Both the position numbers and the translations under genes were made by a program. From positions 1-34,091 of the forward strand of contig CANQGO010000017.1 of the NCBI GenBank assembly GCA_947623225.1: a stretch of 34,091 nt of DNA, read 5' to 3'. Positions 6,744 through 15,245 of the stretch are shown here, one piece after another. The notes beneath the pieces are model-generated. The model was given only the letters and a program-made list of their open reading frames with translations. It was not told the origin of the DNA and did not search any database. The DNA is from an uncultured Clostridia bacterium. Lineage in GTDB: Bacteria; Bacillota; Clostridia; Christensenellales; CAG-314. Each line of letters begins with the position of its first letter. Within the stretch, counting starts at the first letter, position 1.

Positions 6744-6770
6744 TTAGCAGTCAAAAGAAATGAGTGCTAA
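6744..6770 (+). promoter_or_regulatory. CIRCE operator (HrcA binding site)
   Basis: TTAGCAGTC, nine bases, GAGTGCTAA. The consensus is TTAGCACTC-N9-GAGTGCTAA, so one base differs (G for C in the left arm), leaving 8 of 9 pairs. Known role: HrcA represses groESL here, and heat stress relieves it because HrcA needs GroEL to stay active. hrcA itself is not in the window. Confidence 0.93.
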
Positions 6771-6802
6771 ATTTCGAAAAATTATAAAATGGAGGCGTAT
6801 AA

Positions 6803-7090
6803 ATGAAACTGAAACCGCTCTTTGACAAAGTAGTAGTCAAGAGGAACGAAGAGAAGGAAACGACGGTAGGCGGGATCATACTGCCCACTGCGGCGCAGGA
6901 GAAGCAGGAGGTGGCGACTGTCATAGCGGTAGGCGAAGGCGGGGTCATCGACGGCAAGGAAGTGAAGATGATCGTGTCTGTCGGGGACAGAGTGCTGTAC
7001 AGCAAGTATGCGGGCAGCACGTTCAAGATAGACGGTGAAGAGGTCACCGTAGTCAAGCAAAGCGATATTTTGGCAATTGTGGAGGATTAG
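6803..7090 (+). CDS. groES: co-chaperonin GroES
   Basis: The 95-residue lid of the GroEL cage. It opens MKLKPLFDKVVVKR, has the mobile-loop segment EEKETTVGGIILP and the roof and core motifs GDRVLYSKYAGS and QSDILAIVED; length is standard. GGAGG lies 8 nt before the ATG. The gene starts about 57 nt after the predicted transcription start, behind the CIRCE operator, and is followed 3 bp later by groL. Confidence 0.98.
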   Translation: MKLKPLFDKVVVKRNEEKETTVGGIILPTAAQEKQEVATVIAVGEGGVIDGKEVKMIVSVGDRVLYSKYAGSTFKIDGEEVTVVKQSDILAIVED

Positions 7091-8716
<1,626 letters not shown>

Positions 8717-8730
8717 GCCGGAACTCACGC

Positions 8731-8765
8731 AAAGACGGCGTCTTACACAAGACGCCGTCTTTTTT
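8731..8765 (+). terminator. Rho-independent terminator of groESL
   Basis: A 14-bp perfect stem (8731-8744 with 8749-8762), 4-nt loop ACAC, then a T-run to 8765. The minus strand has only a few T, so it mainly serves groESL, though the convergent gene ending at 8791 may also use it. Confidence 0.93.
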
Positions 8766-8790
8766 AATTGTATATTTATTCAATTTTTCT

Positions 8791-9651
8791 TTATATCAAG
8801 GTGAAGAGCCAGGCGACGGTGCCGCAAAGCGCGCCCAGCATGTACATAAGCAGCAATATGAGCAGGTTGCGCTTCCACTGCCGCCTCTCGCGGAAGAGGA
8901 TAGCCAGCGCGATGCCGCTATTGCTGACCAGCCCTGCAAGCAGAGCGGGCAGACCCACTATGCCCTCGGCGTACATGCCCGTGAGGATGACGCTGCTCGC
9001 GCAGTTGGGTATGAGACCGATGAGCGAAGTGAACAGGCTCTGCGCCGCGCCCAGTCGCGAGGTGAAGTCAAGTATAGGCGTTTCGAAATAGTACAGCAGC
9101 AGTCCGAATACCACGTTGACTGCGAATATATATACAAAAATCTTCAGCGTGTGCAGCAGGGGGTGCTTGACGAACGCCCAGAAGCCGTGCTTGTGCTTGC
9201 CGTCCAGTTCGTGGTGACAGCAGCCGTGCTCGTCGCTCATATCGCACTCCGTTGCCAGCGTGCGACGGTCCAGCAGGTTGATGATATACCCGAGCACGAT
9301 GGCGTAGCCCAACTTCACCGCCAGCACTATCCACACAACGGGCAGGGTGCGCACGTTGGTGAGCAGAATGGGCAAAGCCTCGTCGCTGGTCGCAACGAAA
9401 AAGGCAATGAGCGTGCCCAGCCGTAAGTACCTGCGGCAGTACAGATCCGCCGCCATCACGGAAAAGCCGCACTGCGGTACGAGACCCACGCCGCCGGCTA
9501 CCAGCGGTGCCCATTTGCCATTGAGCAGGCGCACGGTACGGTTGCGGGCGCGGTCGTTGCTCTCCAACCACTCTATGAGCAGATATATGACCAGCAAAAA
9601 AGGAACCGCTATCGCGCTGTCCTTCAATGCGTCGAGTACCACTTCCCACAT
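8791..9651 (-). CDS. ArsP_2-like putative metal/metalloid efflux permease
   Basis: A 286-residue polytopic membrane protein with two half-repeats, each carrying a GL(V/I)P(Q/N)C(G/A) motif: GLVPQCGFS at 56-64 and GLIPNCASS at 212-220. This paired motif is typical of the ArsP_2 family (putative 10-helix heavy-metal exporters, also listed as putative manganese transporters). The loop between the halves, at about 136-157, is dense in His, Cys and acidic residues (CDMSDEHGCCHHELD, then KHKHG), a plausible metal sensor or ferry. It is the last gene of the lgt operon, starting 3 bp after divIVA. Substrate cannot be told; arsenicals or divalent metals are the family guesses. Confidence 0.75.
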   Translation of the reverse strand: MWEVVLDALKDSAIAVPFLLVIYLLIEWLESNDRARNRTVRLLNGKWAPLVAGGVGLVPQCGFSVMAADLYCRRYLRLGTLIAFFVATSDEALPILLTNVRTLPVVWIVLAVKLGYAIVLGYIINLLDRRTLATECDMSDEHGCCHHELDGKHKHGFWAFVKHPLLHTLKIFVYIFAVNVVFGLLLYYFETPILDFTSRLGAAQSLFTSLIGLIPNCASSVILTGMYAEGIVGLPALLAGLVSNSGIALAILFRERRQWKRNLLILLLMYMLGALCGTVAWLFTLI

Positions 9652-9654
9652 AGG

Positions 9655-10473
9655 CTACTTCTTGACTATCAGTCCCAATTCGGCGCACAAGTCCTCAAGG
9701 GACATGTCCGTCCTTGTCAGTTCGCGAAGGTCTATGACCTGTCCCGAAGCCTGTTCCACCTTGCTGATGGGGTTGGAGTAGGTCATGCTCATGGTCGCCT
9801 CGCTGGGCGTGACGTCCACTACGGCTCTCGCCTGACGCCAGCGTTCCTCCTCCGCCATACGCTCCTCGTCCTCCGACTCATGCGTGCCCTCGTCCGTGTG
9901 TTCCGAGTGCTCCGCGTGCTCCACGTGCTCCGTCGGCTCGTCGTCTTGTTCTGTCGCTTGCGGTACGTCCTCCTGCTCTGTCGGCTGCCGAGGCTCGTCT
10001 TGCTCGATAGGCTCGGTCGCAGCCGCAGCGCGGTCGTGCTCGGCTCTATGCTCGTCCATCTCGCGGGCGACGTCCTTGCCTTCGTAGGCGTCGATGATGG
10101 CTTCTATCTTGCGGCGGAGGACGTTGAACTGCCGCACTTCCTCTTCGGAAAGTGCGGCGAGCAGGGTCCTCGCGTAGGCGCGCCAGGTGGCATAGAATAT
10201 CTTGGCGCGGGAAAGCACGAGGTCGGCGTAGCGTTCGGCGTCGAACTTCAACTCCTCAGCCAGGTGCTGGGAGGCGATGAGGGACTTGCTGATAGCCTGC
10301 TCGTCCGTCTCGTACTGCTTGACCTGCCTGCGAAGGGCATAGTTCTCGTCGGCAAGCTCGTCTATACGCTCCTTTTGCGCGGTGCGCAGTTGCTGCTCCT
10401 TCTGTGCCGTCTCGGCGATATATTTGTCTACTTCTTCGGGGTCGTACCCTCTGAATACCCTTTTGAAATTCAT
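9655..10473 (-). CDS. DivIVA-family coiled-coil protein with acidic tail
   Basis: The 272-residue protein opens MNFKRVFRGYDPEEVDKYIAE, close to the DivIVA signature (F.....GY..EEVD.F), which binds curved membrane at poles and septa. Residues about 20-150 form a charged coiled coil broken near 85-105 by a stretch with several Tyr and Trp. Residues about 150-215 are a low-complexity acidic region rich in E, Q, T, D and H. The C-terminus (DMSLEDLCAELGLIVKK) looks structured and may bind a partner. ATG overlaps the pncB stop by 4 bp (ATGA), so translation is coupled. DivIVA proteins recruit division or elongation factors; which one is not shown by the sequence. Confidence 0.85.
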   Translation of the reverse strand: MNFKRVFRGYDPEEVDKYIAETAQKEQQLRTAQKERIDELADENYALRRQVKQYETDEQAISKSLIASQHLAEELKFDAERYADLVLSRAKIFYATWRAYARTLLAALSEEEVRQFNVLRRKIEAIIDAYEGKDVAREMDEHRAEHDRAAAATEPIEQDEPRQPTEQEDVPQATEQDDEPTEHVEHAEHSEHTDEGTHESEDEERMAEEERWRQARAVVDVTPSEATMSMTYSNPISKVEQASGQVIDLRELTRTDMSLEDLCAELGLIVKK

Positions 10474-11909
10474 TTCTTCACCGTTTGACGTTCTTCTTCG
10501 ATGAGCCGCTGTTTCAACTCATACAACTTGTCCGACAGGTCCACCTTGTACTCGTGAGGATGGTCCAGCCGCTTGTACTCGGGCCAGAAGTCGTACAAAC
10601 TGCCCAGGCACTCCTGCTGCAGATCGTATATATCCTTGGCAGGCTGAGTGCGTTTGCCGTCGCGCATGACTTCCTCGTACAACTCTACCGCGCAGAAGTC
10701 GGTGACGGTCTTGGTCTTCCACCGCTCCACCGGGTGGGTGAGGGTGTAAGCCTTGCTCTCGTCTATGGTCTCGCCCTGTAGTGCTATGACGTCGGCGATA
10801 GCCTTGCGCGTCTGCTTATCGTACAGGCGATATACCGTCTTGACGCCCGGATTGGTCATCTTGACGGGGTTGTCGCTTATCTTCATCTTGGGAATATGCA
10901 CTCCCTCGCGTTCTATGTCGGCGAGCTTGTACACGCCGCCGAGGCTGGGGGTGTTGTTGCTGGTGATGAGGCGGGTGCCCACACCGTATATGTCGATGCA
11001 CGCGCCCTGCTCCTTCAGGCTCTGCAATACGTACTCGTCTATATCCGAACTGGCGAATATCTTGCAGTCGGAGTGTCCTGCCTCGTCCAGCATCTTGCGT
11101 GCCTGCTTGCTCAAATACGCCAGGTCTCCGCTGTCCAGACGGATACCGAGGGGCTTGTAGCCCTTGCCCTTCAGGTAGTCGAATATTTTAATTGCATTGG
11201 GCACGCCGCTGCCCAGCGTATCGTAGGTGTCCACCAGCAGCAGGCAGTTGTTGGGATAGGTGTCGGCATACGCCTTGAAGGCGTCGTACTCGGTGGGGAA
11301 GGACATTACCCAACTATGCGCGTGGGTGCCCTTGGGCATCAAGCCGAACAACTTGGCGCACAGCACATTGCTGGTGGAGTCGCAGCCGCCTATGACTGCG
11401 GCGCGCGCTCCGTATATGGCGGCGTCCGGTCCCTGCGCTCTGCGCAAGCCGAACTCCAGCACCGACGCGGGGCTTGCCGCGTGGCATACCCTGCGTGCCT
11501 TGGTGGCTATGAGGGTCTGGTGGTTGATTATATTCAGCAAAGCCGCTTCCACCAACTGCGCCTGACATATGGGCGCGGTGACTATGAGCAGCGGCTCGTA
11601 CGGGAACACCACCGTGCCCTCGGGCATGGCGCGCACGCTGCCTGTGAAGCGGAAATCGCGAAGCATTTCCAGAAATCCCTCATCGAACGCACCCGTACTG
11701 CGCAGGTACTCTATGTCCTCGCCGTCGAAGTGCAGTCCTTCCAGGTACTCTATCGCCTGTTCCAGACCTGCGGCTATACAGAAATTGCTCTCGTCGAAGG
11801 GGCGGAAGAACAGGTCGAATGTGGCTGTTTCCTCCGTCTTGCCCTGCTTGTAGTAGCCGTACATCATCGTAAGTTCGTAAAAGTCCGTCAATAACGTCAA
11901 ATTTCTCAT
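10470..11909 (-). CDS. pncB: nicotinate phosphoribosyltransferase
   Basis: Makes nicotinate mononucleotide from nicotinate and PRPP (ATP-stimulated), the entry of the Preiss-Handler NAD salvage route. The 479-residue protein has MRNLTLLTDFYELTMMYGY at the start, EFGLRRAQGPDAA in the middle, and KGTHAHSWVMSF with the histidine that is phosphorylated in the family; IRLDSGDLAYLSKQARKML is the PRPP-site region. ATG at 11909 is chosen for AAGGTGA upstream and the conserved N-terminus; the frame runs a further 10 codons into lgt. It starts 1 bp after the lgt stop and overlaps divIVA by 4 bp, so it is the second gene of a tight operon. Confidence 0.94.
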   Translation of the reverse strand: MRNLTLLTDFYELTMMYGYYKQGKTEETATFDLFFRPFDESNFCIAAGLEQAIEYLEGLHFDGEDIEYLRSTGAFDEGFLEMLRDFRFTGSVRAMPEGTVVFPYEPLLIVTAPICQAQLVEAALLNIINHQTLIATKARRVCHAASPASVLEFGLRRAQGPDAAIYGARAAVIGGCDSTSNVLCAKLFGLMPKGTHAHSWVMSFPTEYDAFKAYADTYPNNCLLLVDTYDTLGSGVPNAIKIFDYLKGKGYKPLGIRLDSGDLAYLSKQARKMLDEAGHSDCKIFASSDIDEYVLQSLKEQGACIDIYGVGTRLITSNNTPSLGGVYKLADIEREGVHIPKMKISDNPVKMTNPGVKTVYRLYDKQTRKAIADVIALQGETIDESKAYTLTHPVERWKTKTVTDFCAVELYEEVMRDGKRTQPAKDIYDLQQECLGSLYDFWPEYKRLDHPHEYKVDLSDKLYELKQRLIEEERQTVKK

Positions 11910-11910
11910 A

Positions 11911-13518
11911 TTATTCACCTTTTGTGCCCTCGTCGGCACTCTCAGCCGTCTCCTTGGCTGCCTTTTTGCGTTGCTTGTCCGGGTCCACCCACGGCTTCAG
12001 TCCCGCTACGCTATAGTCGCGGTATTCCTTGGGCGGAAAGACAAAGAGCAGGAACTTGTTCAACTTCACTTCGTACTCTCTGCCGCACTCGCACTCCACA
12101 TGCACGCTGCTGCTGCCCTTGCCGTCGTCGGTGCGCGTGGCTGCGGACAGTGCGCGGAAAGCCGGCAATGCGCGCTGGGCGAATATGACAGAAGCCGTCG
12201 CCAAGCATGCCACGAACAACACTATGCCGTTCGCCAGATCGTCTATAATTCCCCACTTGATGAGGCTGAACAGTCCCAGTCCCAATGCCGCGGCGCACAC
12301 CGCCGAGTAGCACACCGCCGCGGTGAATTGCTTCTCGCGCTCGGTCTGCCACTTGTCCGTGGGGAGAGTACGCTGCTTGCAGTCGGGGCAGTACACTTTC
12401 ATTCTGTCCCAAAGCGACCATACGCCCAAGCCGCTGTACACCGCGCCCACCGTGGCGAAGAAGCCGACGATCAGTTCCGCCTGACCGAACTCGGCACGCG
12501 CGCTGAGTACGAACATGGCTATGCCCACGCCCAGCAATACCGCCGATACAGCCATAAGTATCCAGCGGGACTTGGACACTTCCTCGTAGTCCGAGTGAAA
12601 CATTTTCTTGTACAGTCCGTGCAGTTCCTTGCGGTATACCCGACTGAGCAGCAGTACGCCCAACACTATCGTGAACACGGACACCAACTGACTTATCTTG
12701 ATATTGGTCTGCATCTCACCTATATACAGATACAGACTGTCCGAGCGCATTCCCTCGATGATGAGGCGGACGATACCGTAGTATATCCCGTAAAACGCCG
12801 TGCACCACCCGAGCCGGTAATGCTTGCTGCGGGTGAGCACCAGTATGCAGATGAGGAAACCGACGAACGTGCACACCGACTCATAGAAGAATGTCGCCTG
12901 GTACCAACCGCCCACGGAGGGGTTGACGTCCCTGAACCAACTGCCGTCTATCCACACGGCGTAGCCGTTGAACCGACTGAACATACCGCTCGCCGCATGC
13001 GGAAGGGCGTCGTATGCCTTGGTGATGAGATTGCCGTAGGCTTCCTGGTTGGCAAAGTTGCCCCAGCGTCCCATGCTCTGCGCTATCATCACACCCGGCA
13101 ATATGCTGTCCGTGACGATACGGAAGTCCTGCTTCTTGATACGGCTGAGTGCCCAGGCGGATATGTAGCCGAAGATGACGCCGCCGTATATTCCCAGTCC
13201 GCCGTCGCGGATGTCCCATATGGTGGACCAGTCCAGCAGTTGCCCTTCCCAAGGGAATATGTACACGTACATACGCGCGCCTATGACGCCGAAGGGTATA
13301 AGCACCAACGCGTATATGGTCACGTCGTAGGGGTCGTATCCCCGCTTGCGGAAGTAGTAGGAAGCCACCACTATAGCCACGCACATGCCCGAGACTATAC
13401 ACAGGGCGTATACGTATATGGGAAAGTTGAACAGCCACAACGCCGGGTTGCCGTTGTCCCCCGCTCCGAAACCGAATTTCATATCTCGCCATACCTTGAT
13501 GGCAGCAAGTAAACCAGT
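11911..13518 (-). CDS. lgt: prolipoprotein diacylglyceryl transferase Lgt with long zinc-ribbon-like membrane extension
   Basis: Transfers diacylglycerol from phosphatidylglycerol to the lipobox cysteine of prolipoproteins, in the membrane. With the TTG start the protein has 535 residues. About 1-300 is Lgt: DIRDGGLGIYGGVIFGY, the signature MGRWGNFANQEAYG at 149-162, and RLIIEGMRSD near 251. Normal Lgt ends there. Here about 235 residues follow: hydrophobic pairs near 318-338 and 348-370, CPDC at 377-380, two more helices near 402-450, then CECG at 476-479 and a basic tail. TTG at 13518 is preferred because AGAGGAG lies just upstream; ATG at 13482 also fits the family but has only a poor ribosome site. 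It is the first gene of lgt-pncB-divIVA-permease. Confidence 0.9.
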   Translation of the reverse strand, partial: TGLLAAIKVWRDMKFGFGAGDNGNPALWLFNFPIYVYALCIVSGMCVAIVVASYYFRKRGYDPYDVTIYALVLIPFGVIGARMYVYIFPWEGQLLDWSTIWDIRDGGLGIYGGVIFGYISAWALSRIKKQDFRIVTDSILPGVMIAQSMGRWGNFANQEAYGNLITKAYDALPHAASGMFSRFNGYAVWIDGSWFRDVNPSVGGWYQATFFYESVCTFVGFLICILVLTRSKHYRLGWCTAFYGIYYGIVRLIIEGMRSDSLYLYIGEMQTNIKISQLVSVFTIVLGVLLLSRVYRKELHGLYKKMFHSDYEEVSKSRWILMAVSAVLLGVGIAMFVLSARAEFGQAELIVGFFATVGAVYSGLGVWSLWDRMKVYCPDCKQRTLPTDKWQTEREKQFTAAVCYSAVCAAALGLGLFSLIKWGIIDDLANGIVLFVACLATASVIFAQRALPAFRALSAATRTDDGKGSSSVHVECECGREYEVKLNKFLLFVFPPKEYRDYSVAGLKPWVDPDKQRKKAAKETAESADEGTKGE

Positions 13519-13585
13519 CAATGTCTCTCCTCTGTAACGGGCGACCGCCCGCTGCGCCCGAGTCGCGCATATATAATCACAGTTA

Positions 13586-13614
13586 ATTATAATATCTTTG
13601 CACCGACCTGTCAA
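13586..13614 (-). promoter_or_regulatory. promoter of the lgt operon, perfect sigma-A consensus
   Basis: On the minus strand TTGACA (13609-13614), 17-bp spacer, TATAAT (13586-13591). The start near 13579 gives a leader of about 60 nt with a 6-bp hairpin (CGGGCG/CGCCCG, 13538-13551) just before the ribosome site. Confidence 0.92.
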
Positions 13615-13778
13615 ACAAAATACACCGCCGTGAGAATATAATATATATCTATATCCGCAGGCGCGAAGAAGAGAAAATCGCCTGTTTTCGGGGGTAAAAT
13701 GGGGGTATTTTATATATTATGCGTGGCATAGTAGTATATATTTTCACGAAAACGAGCAGAGAAGGGTGTACGGAGCGC

Positions 13779-13812
13779 AAAAAAAGAGTCTCAGCCGAAG
13801 AAGCCGAGACTC
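13779..13812 (-). terminator. terminator overlapping the end of the MazF gene
   Basis: GAGTCTC (13786-13792) pairs with GAGACTC (13806-13812), extended inward by a G-T and two G-C pairs, followed by seven T on the minus strand (13779-13785). The mazF stop (13791-13793) lies inside the hairpin, so the last codons double as terminator. Confidence 0.88.
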
Positions 13813-14135
13813 AGCAGCAAGGCGTCGTCTATCCGACTCATAACGTCGGGCGGAAGCGTGCCTATGCGTTCTTTCAGTCTGCTTTTGTCTATGGTGCGTA
13901 TCTGCTCCAGCAGCACCACCGAGTCTCGTGGCATGGGCGTAGAGAGGCTGCTGAGTTCTATGTGGGTGGGCAGTTTGGCTTTGGTAAGGCGGGAGGTGGT
14001 AGCCGCCGCTATGACGGTAGGGCTGTAACGGTTGCCCGTGTCGTTTTGCAAGACGACGATGGGACGGATACCGCCCTGCTCGCTGCCTACGACGGGATTC
14101 AGATCGGCGTAGTATATCTCTCCTCGTTTGATCAC
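13791..14135 (-). CDS. MazF/PemK-family endoribonuclease toxin, no antitoxin gene visible next to it
   Basis: A 114-residue protein with the MazF fold signature at the N-terminus: KRGEIYYADLNPVVGSEQGG, then RPIVVLQNDTGN, and later TIDKSRLKERIGTL. Family members cut single-stranded mRNA at short sites and are held by a MazE-type antitoxin encoded just upstream. The start is GTG at 14135, with AAGGAG 6 nt before. The 201 bp upstream contain no frame long enough for an antitoxin, only the terminator of the preceding gene. It is therefore a solitary mazF in this window: its antitoxin may be elsewhere or very small, or the protein may have a housekeeping role. Confidence 0.93.
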   Translation of the reverse strand: MIKRGEIYYADLNPVVGSEQGGIRPIVVLQNDTGNRYSPTVIAAATTSRLTKAKLPTHIELSSLSTPMPRDSVVLLEQIRTIDKSRLKERIGTLPPDVMSRIDDALLLSLGFFG

Positions 14136-14290
14136 TTCGCGCTCCTTGTAAGTATACGGCGCGCCTCGCTCCCGAGTCGGAAGATCCCGCTCTGCTGCTA
14201 CTGTCAGTGTATGTACATTGGCTCGGGAATGTGCGTGCCTGCTCTTGTCTACAAGTGTGCCCCACTCTCGCCGAGTCTATACCGAGCAAT

Positions 14291-14321
14291 AAAAAGATCC
14301 CCCGCAACTACTTGCAGGGGG
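14291..14321 (-). terminator. Rho-independent terminator after the DUF4238 gene
   Basis: CCCCC plus GCAA (14299-14307) pair with TTGC and GGGGG (14312-14321) with one bulged base, 4-nt loop, then a T-run (14291-14295). It closes the valS-DUF4238 transcript and separates it from mazF. Confidence 0.85.
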
Positions 14322-14336
14322 CTACATACTCCATCG

Positions 14337-15242
14337 TCACAGGTGAATGCTACACCTGTCCGGATCGCGGACAACTATGCCCGTTCTCGCGCTGTCGATT
14401 ATCATCTGATCTATCCATTCCACTTCGTCTATATATACCTTCTCGGGACGGAAGAGCAAGTGCCCGTCGGGCGTTGCCTTCGGACCCTTGAGCAACTTGT
14501 CGCAGTTCAGCCGCGCCACGTCTCTCGGGATGTCTTGGATATATCTCGTCACGAGAACTATCACTCTGCTGTCGGAGATGGGATAGAAGTAGTATATCGG
14601 CTGGGTGACAGGCTTACCGTCCGACACCACCTCGCCGCACCATACAAGCGGATAGCAGTCGGAAATATGGAAGTCCACGCTGCCGCGACGTTCCAGCAGG
14701 CAGGTATAGAAGCCTAGGAAATCCTGAGTGATGAAAAGCTTCAAAACAGGGTTGACTTCGGGGTCGGACAGCACGTCCTTGATCGTGCGGTGACGGCTCA
14801 AAAATCGGACATTGTGCAACCATAAGTCCTTCGCGTCCACGTCTCTTTGGTCTATGCCGTACAATATCCTCGACTCCTCGGTCATATTGGCGAAGGCGTC
14901 GCGTGTATTCGCCGAGCGGAAGGACAATAGCGACAGGAACATTCGGAAATGTTCGTTTTCCTCACGAGTCAAGCGGATCTCGGAGTCTTGGCTGAACTTC
15001 TTGAAAATGGGAGCCATTTCCATTTCGAATCTTGCCAAGGCCTTCTCTGTCTCGACAGGGTCCTCCGCAGTTGCGTACAGATACTCTTCCATAAACACGT
15101 CCGAGACGTATTCGGAAGTGTACTCCTGCTCGCCCGTTTTGAAAAAGTACACCTCTTTCCTGCCCGAGTCGTGGCAGAAGTTCCTCAGAATGAACTGCGG
15201 GATATAATGTTGCCGCACGTAAGCGTGTTGCGCCTCAGTCAT
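14337..15242 (-). CDS. DUF4238 family protein
   Basis: A 301-residue protein without signal peptide or membrane segments. The N-terminal RQHYIPQFILRNF (residues 10-22) is the recognised start of DUF4238 proteins, which have no established biochemical function and are scattered in accessory regions. The rest is mostly charged helices, with a beta-rich later part (GSVDFHISDCYPLVWCGE, YYFYPISDSRVIVLVTR) that also fits the family. ATG at 15242 lies 3 bp past the valS stop, so it probably rides on the valS transcript, and a terminator follows. That coupling to a housekeeping tRNA synthetase is odd and may simply be an insertion behind valS. Confidence 0.8.
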   Translation of the reverse strand: MTEAQHAYVRQHYIPQFILRNFCHDSGRKEVYFFKTGEQEYTSEYVSDVFMEEYLYATAEDPVETEKALARFEMEMAPIFKKFSQDSEIRLTREENEHFRMFLSLLSFRSANTRDAFANMTEESRILYGIDQRDVDAKDLWLHNVRFLSRHRTIKDVLSDPEVNPVLKLFITQDFLGFYTCLLERRGSVDFHISDCYPLVWCGEVVSDGKPVTQPIYYFYPISDSRVIVLVTRYIQDIPRDVARLNCDKLLKGPKATPDGHLLFRPEKVYIDEVEWIDQMIIDSARTGIVVRDPDRCSIHL

Positions 15243-15245
15243 AGA

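Noticed and set aside
14136-14290. A MazE-type antitoxin upstream of mazF
   Set aside because: No frame longer than a few codons with a ribosome site was found on the minus strand in this stretch.
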